Assembly (NCBI RefSeq): GCF_003058265.1
Contig: NZ_QBUK01000007.1
Coordinates: forward strand, 1 to 64,000
DNA: 64,000 nt
Direction of reading: 5' to 3'
Origin: Flagellimonas amoyensis
Lineage (GTDB): Bacteria > Bacteroidota > Bacteroidia > Flavobacteriales > Flavobacteriaceae
The position numbers were made by a program, and so were the translations under genes. The notes beneath the pieces are model-generated. The model made no database searches. It was not told the origin of the DNA and saw nothing but the letters and a program-made list of their open reading frames with translations. How positions within the stretch are numbered: the stretch's first letter is position 1; every line of letters begins with the position of its first letter. Below are positions 8,831-17,208 of the stretch, in pieces.

Positions 8831-9850
8831 TTAAATTCCTATCGAACCTGATTCCAAGACCTTTCCGATTCCTTTCTTGAGTTGCATCATTGCCCTGTGG
8901 GCCAATTGAGCCTTATTGGTCGGAATGTTCGGAAGATTTATACCTGCCTTGAACAAGAGCTGTCGCGCAGCCTGTTGTTCATTGGTGGGCAATCCCAATA
9001 AGGCAGAGAAAAACCGTTTGGGGTCTTTATCGAGTACGTTCCTTGCGTGGTAGGTCTCCACATAGTTCCGCCGGTAGCCAAATTGCGCATCAAAGGTCTT
9101 TTCAGCCGCCCGAAAAAATTTGTCCCGATCAAAGCCCTGTTTGATGGTCTGTCCATGGAGGATAGTTTCCGAGGTGCGAAACTTGGACCCTGGGGAAAGG
9201 CTATGGGAATTGGTCACATCCATCCGGCTCACGATGATATGGACATGACTCTGGTAGCCTTCCTTGGCCATCCCCGGAACAATGCGTTTGCCCTGCTGTT
9301 TATGGGGTGCCTCAGCCTCCAAGGCCTTGATTTTCTCTTGGAGTTTGGTAATGTCACCTGTCCTCCTGCCCTCCTTGATGGCTCTGATCCGGTGTTGCAG
9401 TTCCAAGATCTTGCTGGCCGAGGCTTGGTTTTCCTTTACCTCCCGGTCCTTCTCGGAATAGGTGCGTTCCCGCTCCAGCTTGGCAAAATACAGGATGTCC
9501 TTGACGGTGACTTCTTGGTCACGGTAAAAGGAGGCCGCATAGGCCTTCATGACCTCACGGGTATAGTGTCTCAGTTTCTCAGGATCATCCCCGATGTGTT
9601 TGAGCTCTCGTTGGGAGGGACTGACCACTAAGGAATAAAACTTGGGTTCCCTTTGCTTGAGCTTGGCGGTATTGGCATCAATCTCGGCAATGGCCCGCTC
9701 GGCGTCAATCCCGTTCTCCTTGTGGTTGAAATATAGTTCCTGCAGCTCTGGGGCCTTGCCTTCGTTCTCCTTATCGAGGTATCGGACAAAGTCGCGGACA
9801 CTGCCCCGAAAATTGTCCCCCAAATGTTGTCGTGTGATGGCGATGTACAT
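8831..9850 (-). CDS. mobB: MobB-type relaxase / mobilisation protein (DUF5712-like)
   Basis: 339 aa. It starts MYIAITRQHLGDNFRGSV and carries the relaxase-like His motif SHVHIIVSRMD in the middle, preceded by a long coiled coil (LELQHRIRAIKEGR, then LQEKIKALEAEA). Bacteroidota mobilisation proteins of this type nick oriT and carry the strand out. The gene directly follows the BfmA-like gene (two-base gap) and precedes the coupling protein. The catalytic Tyr is not assigned with confidence; Y153-region candidates would need alignment. Confidence 0.8.
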   Translation of the reverse strand: MYIAITRQHLGDNFRGSVRDFVRYLDKENEGKAPELQELYFNHKENGIDAERAIAEIDANTAKLKQREPKFYSLVVSPSQRELKHIGDDPEKLRHYTREVMKAYAASFYRDQEVTVKDILYFAKLERERTYSEKDREVKENQASASKILELQHRIRAIKEGRRTGDITKLQEKIKALEAEAPHKQQGKRIVPGMAKEGYQSHVHIIVSRMDVTNSHSLSPGSKFRTSETILHGQTIKQGFDRDKFFRAAEKTFDAQFGYRRNYVETYHARNVLDKDPKRFFSALLGLPTNEQQAARQLLFKAGINLPNIPTNKAQLAHRAMMQLKKGIGKVLESGSIGI

Positions 9851-9852
9851 GC

Positions 9853-10437
9853 TTATGGCTTTTTAAGTTTTGTGCGGTATTTTTCTAGGGCCCCTGCATT
9901 GAGGTCCAACTTTAAATGGTCCTTTCCGAATCGGTTGTGGAACAGACTCACATGGTCCAGGACATAGGCAAAGTCTGCCCTGAGTTCCTCGTACCGCTCT
10001 TCCAGACGATCGTAGCGGATTTTGGGAACGGTGACCTCGGCATCATAGGGTTCCATATCGGTGGGCTTTTTGGTCTCGGTCAATTGCTGTTCGATAAAAT
10101 CGAAATCATTGTCCCATGCTTCCCCATCGGATGCCAGCTCCTGTTCAAAGAGTGCCTGGATCATACTGACCGTGGGCAGGGTCTGTTCCTTTTCGATGCT
10201 GCGCATGATGGCGACCATGGCATTGAAGCGGCGTTTGATCAGGTATTTGAGGCTGGCAATGGTCTCGTACATCCGCTCGTTTGGGGAAATCCCGTTGTGC
10301 TCAAAAAACTCCACCATGGCCAACAAGGTCATGGAATGGGACTTCCCTTGTCGTTTGGAAAATCCTTTGAATTTTTGGAGCACTGTTACTTTGATGCACA
10401 CGGTCCGAAACGGTTCCTTTTCGTATCCTTTATCCAT
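9853..10437 (-). CDS. BfmA/BtgA-family mobilisation accessory protein
   Basis: 194 aa. It resembles the accessory proteins that accompany Bacteroidota relaxases: an N-terminal ribbon-helix-helix-like segment (RTVCIKVTVLQKFKGFSKRQG, SMTLLAMVEFFEHNGISP) for oriT binding, then a mostly helical body and a basic tail. It is the first gene of the mobilisation operon, and the putative oriT hairpins lie ~130 bases upstream of its start, as expected for this role. Confidence 0.75.
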   Translation of the reverse strand: MDKGYEKEPFRTVCIKVTVLQKFKGFSKRQGKSHSMTLLAMVEFFEHNGISPNERMYETIASLKYLIKRRFNAMVAIMRSIEKEQTLPTVSMIQALFEQELASDGEAWDNDFDFIEQQLTETKKPTDMEPYDAEVTVPKIRYDRLEERYEELRADFAYVLDHVSLFHNRFGKDHLKLDLNAGALEKYRTKLKKP

Positions 10438-10562
10438 TTTTAGCTTAAAAATTCCTTGATTTTACTGACCTCAGCGCATTTTTACGCTAAAACCACTTTG
10501 GTCATTATTTTCAATTTCCCCGAACACCCCATAAACAGGGGCCTTGCGGAGCACTGAAGATC

Positions 10563-10623
10563 GGTAGGACGCGCCAGCGTGCTACCCTCTTGCTTCTCCG
10601 ATTTGTCCCGAAGGGATCAAATC
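10563..10623. other. oriT: Putative origin of transfer (oriT) hairpins
   Basis: Two adjacent inverted repeats. First: GGTAG-G-ACGC-GCCA-GCGT-G-CTACC (10563-10586). Second: GATTTG-TCCC-GAA-GGGA-T-CAAATC (10600-10623), with a single bulged T. The pair lies directly upstream of bfmA-mobB. Bacteroidota oriT sites consist of short inverted repeats next to the relaxase operon, so this is the best oriT candidate. The nick site cannot be read from sequence alone. Confidence 0.5.
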
Positions 10624-10809
10624 GTATCGCACAACATGGGTCAAAATCAATAGGAATTGAACCCAGTTGCCTAATCTGTAAAAGTCAAATCGATAGGTAC
10701 GGAACAAGGAAAGTCAAACCCATATGCTAGGCATAGCAAAAGAATTCCGCACTTAAAATGTTGATGAAAACCAACCCTTTAAAGATAGAAAAACCAAGGT
10801 TCAGAACAT

Positions 10810-10838
10810 AAAAAAAGCCCATCATAATGGATGGGCTT
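10810..10838 (-). terminator. Rho-independent terminator of ssb-radC operon
   Basis: Nine-bp perfect stem AAGCCCATC / GATGGGCTT with a 6-base loop (10815-10838), followed on the minus strand by a run of about seven T. It ends the minus-strand transcript coming from ssb, radC and the two small genes. Confidence 0.8.
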
Positions 10839-10904
10839 CGATGTTGTGTTTTGGGTTTTACATATTGAACACAAAATCATAATTGTATAGATTTCGCATG
10901 GCTT

Positions 10905-10924
10905 CCCTTCGACTCCGCTCAGGG
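10905..10924. repeat. REP-like short repeat (CTGAGCGGAGTCGAAG core)
   Basis: On the minus strand it reads CCCTGAGCGGAGTCGAAGGG, with complementary CCCT/AGGG ends. The 16-base core matches 15 of 16 positions of the core at 48604-48627 inside czcA. Such TGAGCGnAGTCGAA repeats are scattered in many Flavobacteriia genomes. Here it sits immediately after the stop codon of the 47-aa gene and is bracketed by near-identical CCATGmGAwwTC sequences, suggestive of an insertion. Confidence 0.6.
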
Positions 10925-10930
10925 CAGGCC

Positions 10931-11074
10931 TCAATTGAATCTCATGGTCCATGGCATGATTTTGGCAAATTGGCGCAATTCGGTCCCGGAACGACTTTCC
11001 ACATCTTCCTTGGAAACGGAAAGCAAACGTTCCTGGGTTTCGCTATCGAGATTGGTAAAATTCAAATAGACCAT
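10931..11074 (-). CDS. Small protein, 47 aa, possibly truncated by a REP-like insertion
   Basis: Reads MVYLNFTNLDSETQERLLSV... to ...KIMPWTMRFN. It has normal codon composition and a helical character. The frame ends where the REP-like repeat begins, and on the other side of the repeat a different frame resumes with MRNLYNYDFVFNM followed by a stop. This suggests the original gene ended ...MPWTMRNLYNYDFVFNM and was cut by the repeat (inference). It lies downstream of radC in the same direction. Function unknown. Confidence 0.5.
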   Translation of the reverse strand: MVYLNFTNLDSETQERLLSVSKEDVESRSGTELRQFAKIMPWTMRFN

Positions 11075-11099
11075 AATTCAATGCTTAAAAATTTCATTG

Positions 11100-11228
11100 T
11101 TATAAATCATAAAGGCTAGGGTCAAAACCATCGGGAAAATCCCCAAGATCATGTTGCAGTTCCGACCCTATTTCTAGATCGGTCATTTCAAGATACACTT
11201 TCATCGGATTTGGATTAAAGAATTCCAT
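11100..11228 (-). CDS. Small acidic protein, 42 aa
   Basis: Starts MEFFNPNPMKVYLEMTDLE and ends GFDPSLYDL. The ATG lies inside the last codons of radC (14-base overlap in another frame), suggesting translational coupling. It is strongly acidic. Small acidic genes of this sort follow radC in Bacteroidota mobile elements, but I cannot name a family. Confidence 0.5.
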   Translation of the reverse strand: MEFFNPNPMKVYLEMTDLEIGSELQHDLGDFPDGFDPSLYDL

Positions 11229-11664
11229 TATCAGCAAAACTGTAATACCGACCATCAGGCGCAAGGATGATATGGTCCAATACCTTGACATCGAAAAGCT
11301 GTGCCGCCTCTTTGATCTTTTGGGTCAATTGTTTGTCCTGATAACTGGCCTTGAGTTGACCCGAGGGATGGTTATGGGTCAAGATGATCCCCACGGAAAG
11401 GGTTTTTAGGGTAATGGCAAAAAGGATGCGCAGATCCACCATGGTACCCGTTATACCCCCATGGGATAATGGATAGATACCCTTGACCTTGTTGGACTGG
11501 TTGAGCAGCACGATCTTAAAGGTTTCGTGTAGGCCGATGGTCTTGTTGTCCCAATTTTGGAACAATAGATTCGCCACCTCGTTGGAGTTGGTCATGGATA
11601 GGGATTTCAGGGTGCTGAGCTTTTCCCGATAACTGATCTGTATTTCATTGACACGGTGTTCCAT
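11215..11664 (-). CDS. RadC-family JAB/MPN domain protein
   Basis: About 149 aa from the ATG at 11664 (MEHRVNEIQISYREKL); a GTG start further up would add a non-conserved stretch. It carries the JAMM metal-binding signature HNHPSG followed by D (LTHNHPSGQLKASYQDKQLTQ), within an MPN fold that spans nearly the whole protein. RadC-like genes are typical passengers of mobile elements; the enzymatic role is unproven. It sits between ssb and small genes in a minus-strand operon. Confidence 0.85.
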   Translation of the reverse strand: MEHRVNEIQISYREKLSTLKSLSMTNSNEVANLLFQNWDNKTIGLHETFKIVLLNQSNKVKGIYPLSHGGITGTMVDLRILFAITLKTLSVGIILTHNHPSGQLKASYQDKQLTQKIKEAAQLFDVKVLDHIILAPDGRYYSFADNGIL

Positions 11665-11727
11665 TTCAAATGTGTTAAGGATGAAAAAGACAGGGATGCC
11701 CAAAAAGGTGGACACCCCTTATCCATT

Positions 11728-12081
11728 TTACTCGGCGGTATTGTTATCACCACCGCCCAACAATAAAATCTCACTGGCCACTACTTCGGTAACGTACCGC
11801 TTGTTACCCTCTTTGTCCTCATAGGAACGGGAGGTCAATTTCCCTTCGATGGCCACTTCCTTGCCCTTGGTCACAAATCCTTCGACAATGTCAGCGATCC
11901 TTCCCCATCCGATGACGGTATGCCATTCGGTGTTGGTGATGCGCTCCCCTTCGGAGTTCTTGTAATGTTCATTGGTGGCCATGGTAAACCTTGCCACACG
12001 TTTCCCTTTGTCAAGGTCTGTAATGGTAGGGTCTTGCCCTACATTTCCGATCAACTGCACTTTGTTTCTCAATGTACTCAT
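11728..12081 (-). CDS. ssb: Single-stranded DNA-binding protein
   Basis: About 117 aa from the ATG at 12081 (MSTLRNKVQLIGNVGQDP); upstream frame extension is not conserved sequence. It shows the OB-fold signatures of bacterial SSB (RFTMATNEHYKNSEGERITNT, EWHTVIGWGRIADI, KGKEVAIEGKL). The C-terminus DNNTAE lacks the acidic DDDIPF-type tip of the housekeeping SSB, typical of short element-encoded SSBs. It likely coats transferred single strands and lies in an operon with radC. Confidence 0.9.
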   Translation of the reverse strand: MSTLRNKVQLIGNVGQDPTITDLDKGKRVARFTMATNEHYKNSEGERITNTEWHTVIGWGRIADIVEGFVTKGKEVAIEGKLTSRSYEDKEGNKRYVTEVVASEILLLGGGDNNTAE

Positions 12082-12746
12082 GATAAAAAGTTTTAAAGGC
12101 CTGCCGTCTTCCTTTATTGGATAAATCAGCAAACAGGGTTAAAAATTTCCCCTCTATTTTTTTGGTCTTTGTTTCCCAAATTTTAAGGGGCGTTTGTTTG
12201 CTTCTTACGTGCGTAGCACAATAAAAGAAGGGGGTTCTGTCAAGGCTTTTGGACAGAAATCGGGAGGCTCCGCGACGTAGCAAAACCTTAAGGTTTTCAA
12301 GGAAGTGGAAACCCTATTTATGGACAAAACCTGCCTTGGGCTTGACAGGTTCGATAAGGGCCTTAGGAATTCCATCCGACCCATTTGTCAAGGGAGCGTA
12401 CGGGAAGTTAAGCGACTGCAGGCGATGGTGTCCTGATGGGAAGTCCTTGGGTCCTGCCCTGTTTTTCGATGCCCCGAAAAACAACCAGGGCTTCTTTTAT
12501 TAAGGACCCCTTAAAATTTGATGGGCGGACGGACGGATTTGCGGCGTTCCCGGCAAAGCCCCAAGAAGGGTTTGCAAAGGAAGGGCGCACCAAAAATCCG
12601 TTTGGAAGACTTCCGAATTGGCCAGGCTACTCCTAAATTATTTTGATTCCATAAGTCTTGTGACACTGTAGTTTAGGCATGCATTCTTAATATAAAGCCC
12701 CAATGAAAAAATCAAAAAATGAATGTCCAAGAAATGAAGATGGTCC
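12082..12746. other. Structured non-coding stretch next to ssb
   Basis: About 660 bases without a supportable gene. It holds a 16-base perfect palindrome AAAACCTTAAGGTTTT (12282-12297). It also holds a long hairpin at 12456-12491 (GCCCTG TTTTTCG, 6-base loop, CGAAAAA, then CAGGGC) and a G+C-rich stretch with further small inverted repeats around 12535-12585 (CAAAGCCC...GGGTTTG). Frames across it are open only by chance. It could be an element origin, an alternative oriT, or a structured RNA; nothing decides between these. Confidence 0.4.
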
Positions 12747-14759
12747 CTAGGAAAAGCTCAAAGTGAAAGTGGTTCCTTTTCCCGCTATGGAAGAAAGCGA
12801 GATGTCACAACGTATGGCTTTGGCAAGATCACGGATCAGATGAAGTCCAAGTCCGGTTCGGATGCCCACTACCTCGGTATCGTCATAAAGGGCCCTGAAT
12901 TTAGCATTGCTTCCCCCAGGGCCATTGTCCGTAATGGATAATTGAACCTTTGTACCTTCCTGCTTTGCATTCCATATGATAAGGGGGGTATCCGTATGAT
13001 CGAGCACCTTCAACGCGTTACCCGTGAGATTGCGCATGATGGTTTTCAAATAGTTCCCATCCGTTTCAAGGTAAAGGTCTTGGGGGTTTTCAAATCTTAT
13101 GGTAGTTTGATTTTCACTGGAGAAATGTCTGGATATATCCTGAAAAAGATCATCTATGGATATCCTTTCGAATTGTGGAATGAAATTTTCCATCTGACCC
13201 TTGCTCCACAAAAGGATATCTTCCATGGAAACCAATAAATTCTCAGCGGCAGCGATGGTATTCTGTTCGAGCCTAGACCTATTTTCCTTCGAAAGCAGTT
13301 CGGGATTTTCCTTTTGGAGGTGCAAAAAGTGGATCAGATTGGAGACAGGGGCCCGTAAGTCATGGTTCAATATCCCGAAGAAACGGGCCTTTAGCTTATT
13401 GCTCTCATCCAATTCTTGGTTGAGCCGGAGCAATTTTCGGTTGTTCTTGCGCCTAGTGCTGTTCTGGTAAAACAACAGTCCTCCAATCATTGCCAGGGAT
13501 ACAATTCCCCCAAGCAAGTAAAACTGCTGCTTTTTTTGTGTTTGGAGTTGCATTTCGTTCACTTCGATTTCCTTATCCCGAAGGGCTATTTCATAAGTAC
13601 TTTCGATACTTGCAATTTTATTCTTGGTATTTTGGGAATACAGGGAATCACTAATTTGGTAGCTTTTGTTTAAGATTTCAATTGCTTTTTTGAATTGGTT
13701 CTGTTCTTCCAACACCTTGGAATACGCTTTGTAAAAGTGCATTAATTGCTCTTTGTTTCCGGACACCTTGGCGAGAGAAATCGCTTCCGTTAAACTACTG
13801 TCCGCGGCAGCCAATAACTCAGGGTCTGACATCTTAAAACTTGCCGGCATACTATGGCGTAGGCTATCTGTCCGGTATAGATTTATATAAATCATCCCTT
13901 TGTTGCCGACATTACTAATGGTGTATATATTTGGGGCATTGCTTTTTTCCAATATGGCAAGGGCCTTATCTATAAACTCCAACTGTCTAGCAGGCTCATT
14001 GTTATAGCTTTCAACAAGCTGCGTATAAATTCTTGCCCTTCCAAAATCATTTCCTAGGGTATCCAAGTATTTAAGTGCATCATAAAATGGCTTTTTTGCT
14101 TTTTCCGGGTTTTTCTCCAACAGATGGCTCACACCGATAATTTCAAGAGAATAAACAAGCTCAATATAATTTTTTTCCTTTTTAAAACTGGAGACTGCAT
14201 TTTCTGCATAAGCCCTTGCTTTTCCAAAATTATGCTGTTGGACAAAAATGCTTGAAACCCGATAGGAGCCCATGGCCAACAAATTGTTGTCGTTTAAAGC
14301 TTCAGCAGCGGCAGTTCCTTTCATGAAATATTCAAGAGCTTCCGTATACTTGTTTTCGTGTTGTTGCAGACTGCCCAAATTATATAATGTCAATATTTCG
14401 CCTCTTTTATCCCCGAGGATTCCATATAACTCGTACGCCTTTATAAGATGCGGTAGAGCCTCTTGTCTTTGCCCCGATTCCATGAGCACATTACCAAGAT
14501 ACTTTTCCGAAGTAACAATACCTTTTGTCCACTTTGTACTTTCTGCAAGGGATAATGCTTCTCGGGCATAGCTTGTTGCTTTTTTTAAGTCAATGCCTGC
14601 ATATGTGTAGGTCAATTCATTGAGTATCTTCACCTGTATGGTATCATTTTTTGCTTGCTGTAACTGCGTTTCCAATGAATCTATCGTTACCCTTGGTGAC
14701 TGGGCCCGAACAAAATATGCAGCAAACATGATAATCACCAGTAAGACCCCCTTTTTCAT
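12747..14759 (-). CDS. TPR-containing sensor histidine kinase
   Basis: 670 aa. A signal peptide (LLVIIMFAAYFVRAQ) is followed by about eight TPR-like helical repeats (residues ~30-380), one membrane helix (FYLLGGIVSLAMIGGLLFY), a HisKA H-box (ARFFGILNHDLRAPVSNL) and an HATPase domain (NLTGNALKVL, ITDNGPGGSN, GTGLGLHLIRDLA). The sensor would see the periplasm and phosphorylate the LytTR regulator encoded 11 bases upstream on the same strand (14771-15475). The start is chosen for the signal peptide. Confidence 0.9.
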   Translation of the reverse strand: MKKGVLLVIIMFAAYFVRAQSPRVTIDSLETQLQQAKNDTIQVKILNELTYTYAGIDLKKATSYAREALSLAESTKWTKGIVTSEKYLGNVLMESGQRQEALPHLIKAYELYGILGDKRGEILTLYNLGSLQQHENKYTEALEYFMKGTAAAEALNDNNLLAMGSYRVSSIFVQQHNFGKARAYAENAVSSFKKEKNYIELVYSLEIIGVSHLLEKNPEKAKKPFYDALKYLDTLGNDFGRARIYTQLVESYNNEPARQLEFIDKALAILEKSNAPNIYTISNVGNKGMIYINLYRTDSLRHSMPASFKMSDPELLAAADSSLTEAISLAKVSGNKEQLMHFYKAYSKVLEEQNQFKKAIEILNKSYQISDSLYSQNTKNKIASIESTYEIALRDKEIEVNEMQLQTQKKQQFYLLGGIVSLAMIGGLLFYQNSTRRKNNRKLLRLNQELDESNKLKARFFGILNHDLRAPVSNLIHFLHLQKENPELLSKENRSRLEQNTIAAAENLLVSMEDILLWSKGQMENFIPQFERISIDDLFQDISRHFSSENQTTIRFENPQDLYLETDGNYLKTIMRNLTGNALKVLDHTDTPLIIWNAKQEGTKVQLSITDNGPGGSNAKFRALYDDTEVVGIRTGLGLHLIRDLAKAIRCDISLSSIAGKGTTFTLSFS

Positions 14760-14770
14760 AGGTAAAGTTT

Positions 14771-15475
14771 TTAAAGCAAAAGCATCAAATTATCCTTAAA
14801 ACTCCTCCCCACTGGAACGGTTGCCGTAGTGTCCATTTCAATTTCGGCCGCTGTAACCCTACGTACCCGTTGCTTTTGGACCGCAAAACTACGGTGTACA
14901 CGGACAAAGGAGCCAAAATGCTCAGAATTCAAAAGGCTTCCCAAATTGGAAAGGACGCAATGACGACTTTTCTCGGTCACCAATAAGGTATAGTCCTTTA
15001 AGGCTTCCAAATAGAGAATTTCATGAAGTTTCACCTTGATTTGTCCATGACCTTCCTTCACGACAATAACATCAGCACCCAGGGAAGCCTCGTAAAGAGA
15101 AGCCTTTTTGCGAACTTCCATAAATTCCGATATGCGCCTGACGGTATCAGCAAATCGCTCCATTTTCAAAGGTTTCACGATAAAATCAAGGGTCTCGAGT
15201 CCAAAACTCTCCACGGCGTGTTCCGGATGGGACGTAATAAAAATGCAAACGGGAATGTGCAGCGCCTTTTTACGCAGCTCCAAACCACTCTCCCCGGGCA
15301 TATCGATATCCAGAAAAAGTACATCAATATCCTGAACATCCAAGACTTGAAGCGCCATTTCAGCATCTTCAAAAATCCCGTTGATCTTAAACTCGGGAAA
15401 CTTCTTCACAAAGGATGTGACCATAAGTCGGTCAATTTCATCATCGTCAACAATAATGCAATTGATTACGTCCAT
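14771..15475 (-). CDS. LytTR-family response regulator
   Basis: 234 aa. The receiver domain (VDDDEIDRLMV, with the phospho-acceptor in VLFLDIDMPGESG) is followed by a LytTR DNA-binding domain (YLEALKDYTLLVTEK, FVRVHRSFAVQKQRV). It is the first gene of a two-gene operon with the TPR histidine kinase. A TAAATTTG element on the minus strand at 15494-15501, about 20 bases before the start, fits the Bacteroidota -7 consensus TAnnTTTG. Divergent lipoprotein genes begin at 15623 and are plausible targets (inference). Confidence 0.9.
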   Translation of the reverse strand: MDVINCIIVDDDEIDRLMVTSFVKKFPEFKINGIFEDAEMALQVLDVQDIDVLFLDIDMPGESGLELRKKALHIPVCIFITSHPEHAVESFGLETLDFIVKPLKMERFADTVRRISEFMEVRKKASLYEASLGADVIVVKEGHGQIKVKLHEILYLEALKDYTLLVTEKSRHCVLSNLGSLLNSEHFGSFVRVHRSFAVQKQRVRRVTAAEIEMDTTATVPVGRSFKDNLMLLL

Positions 15476-15622
15476 TTATTGTGGGGTTATACTCAAATTT
15501 AGGCAAAAAGGGGATTCTTTATACTCCTGTTGTTCATCTATTTAATCCGTCGTTGGTATAAAGCCTGTTTTTTGGTCGGGCCAACCTTGATATTTTGGTC
15601 AATGCAATTATTACAACGATCC

Positions 15623-16333
15623 ATGAAACCTACATTTTTGATCTTGGCACTAATGACCCTGTTGATGCTGTCCTGTTCCAAGGATGGCGATGTACCACCA
15701 ACACCTGACCCACAGGAAGCTGGATTTGACATCCATGATCCTGTGGGCCATTTCATGTTGCTCAACTTTAAGGATTCCTCGATTGAGGAAGGGACGACCG
15801 AGACCCTTAGATTATATCAGTTTTTACCGGACAACCTGATCCATAGTCTCCAATTGAATTTTCCCGATGCATCGAATGCCTATGAAGTAATGGATGAAAA
15901 CACCATTTCCATCCCGGAAGATCGAATCCGCATCATGATAGTCGATGATGAAATCACCAAGGTAACCATCCAGGGTGAGGAGATCAATGGAACCTTTCAT
16001 CTGATCAAGTCCCCAGCGCAAAATATACTTCCGGGAAACACCTATACGGGTTCCTATAGGTTAAATGAGGCTACCATAATCCATCCCCATTTTTTCTATG
16101 GCTTTCACAAGGACGGGCTTAAGGTGGATGCAGGTTTTGAGAAAGGGACTGTACTACGGACCGATAATTATGAATCCATCGGGAATTTTGCGGCTTACAT
16201 AGAAACACCCAACATCAATGACCCTACATTGATGGATCAGGAATTATTGATTTGGGTAGGCGGAAAATTGGAGGCCAACTATTATGACGATTACTTTGAT
16301 TTTGAATTCTACGGGACATTTACCGACCAATAA
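15623..16333 (+). CDS. Lipoprotein of unknown function
   Basis: About 236 aa from the ATG at 15623, which places a lipobox at the start (LALMTLLMLSCSKDGD). No known domain is recognised. The C-terminal ~60 aa (RTDNYESIGNFAAYIETP to YGTFTDQ) are closely matched by the fragment at 16983-17180, so this family was locally duplicated. It is divergent from the LytTR regulator. Confidence 0.75.
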   Translation: MKPTFLILALMTLLMLSCSKDGDVPPTPDPQEAGFDIHDPVGHFMLLNFKDSSIEEGTTETLRLYQFLPDNLIHSLQLNFPDASNAYEVMDENTISIPEDRIRIMIVDDEITKVTIQGEEINGTFHLIKSPAQNILPGNTYTGSYRLNEATIIHPHFFYGFHKDGLKVDAGFEKGTVLRTDNYESIGNFAAYIETPNINDPTLMDQELLIWVGGKLEANYYDDYFDFEFYGTFTDQ

Positions 16334-16389
16334 CGGTAATGCCCCATATTCCTGTGGCAATATTGCCAATAAGTATAACTACTAAAACC

Positions 16390-16986
16390 ATGAAAATAAC
16401 ATACAATTTTATTCGAATACTGATCATTTCCTTTACGTTTATTGTATCCTTTACCAATTGTAGCCCCGAGGATGGGCGAGACGGCTTGGATGGACTCAAT
16501 GGGGAACAAGGACCCCAAGGTGAACCGGGCCAAGATGGCAATGCGAATGTAATCAGTCGTACCTTTTGGTCCAGTCAGATTACATGGAACCAAACCTCAC
16601 TCTATGGAATTAATTATCTAGTGGCCGAACTGGAAATACCAGAGATTACCCAGGCTGTAGTTGAAAATGGGGTTGTTTTGGTATATGGTTCGTTCTTTTG
16701 GGGGCAACCATGGTCGGCCATACCCGTATCCTATTATGAAAATGGGAAAACCAACTATTTTTCATACGGAATAAAAATAGGTACAGTGACCCTCCGTACA
16801 CATCGTGATGACAATACTCTTTCCCAACCAACTATAGCATTCCGGATAGTCACCATTGAAGGTATTCCTGCAACGGGTACCTTAGAGGATAAATCCAAAG
16901 ACAATCCTTACCATGGTTATTCCTGGGAAGAGATCAAGGCGATGGATTATGGGGAAATTGCAAAAGCTTTTAATATTTCGGATTGA
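16390..16986 (+). CDS. Lipoprotein with short collagen-like repeat
   Basis: About 198 aa. The ATG at 16390 gives a lipoprotein signal (IISFTFIVSFTNCSPED). Directly after the anchor come seven to eight Gly-X-Y triplets (GRDGLDGLNGEQGPQGEPGQ), a short collagen-like stalk seen in many Bacteroidota surface lipoproteins. A C-terminal domain of ~150 aa follows (SRTFWSSQITWNQTSLYG, then AFRIVTIEG). Probably surface-exposed; ligand unknown. Confidence 0.75.
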   Translation: MKITYNFIRILIISFTFIVSFTNCSPEDGRDGLDGLNGEQGPQGEPGQDGNANVISRTFWSSQITWNQTSLYGINYLVAELEIPEITQAVVENGVVLVYGSFFWGQPWSAIPVSYYENGKTNYFSYGIKIGTVTLRTHRDDNTLSQPTIAFRIVTIEGIPATGTLEDKSKDNPYHGYSWEEIKAMDYGEIAKAFNISD

Positions 16987-17180
16987 CCCTTGATGATATG
17001 GACAGGACGGACAATTACCTATCCATCGGGAATTTTGCCGCCTTTGCTGAAACGTCCAATCCTGAAGACCCAACTAAAAAGGACAGGGAGTTGATGGTAT
17101 GGATGGAGGAAACATTGGAAGTCAACAATTGGGATGAACTTCACGGTAATCACTATTTCGGCACTTTCACAAAACTATAA
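16983..17180 (+). pseudogene. C-terminal fragment of a duplicated lipoprotein
   Basis: Reads RTDNYLSIGNFAAFAETSNP... ending YFGTFTKL, which aligns without gaps to the last ~60 residues of the lipoprotein at 15623-16333. It has no signal peptide and starts abruptly at the end of the collagen-like lipoprotein gene. It is best explained as the remnant of a second copy whose 5' part was lost or replaced by the 16390 gene. Confidence 0.6.
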
Positions 17181-17208
17181 TGAAGACACTCTTAACATGC
17201 AAAATCAA

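Larger units (their letters stand above)
10438..10930. other. Non-coding mobilisation region (putative oriT and terminator)
   Basis: About 490 bases between two minus-strand units. It contains two closely spaced strong hairpins (10563-10586 and 10600-10623), a terminator (10810-10838) and a REP-like repeat (10905-10924). The remaining sequence shows no credible gene on either strand. Confidence 0.6.

Noticed and set aside
9047..10443. Long plus-strand open frames opposite mobB and bfmA (194 and 175 codons)
   Set aside because: They are antisense shadows of well-recognised mobilisation genes and have no family resemblance or start context.
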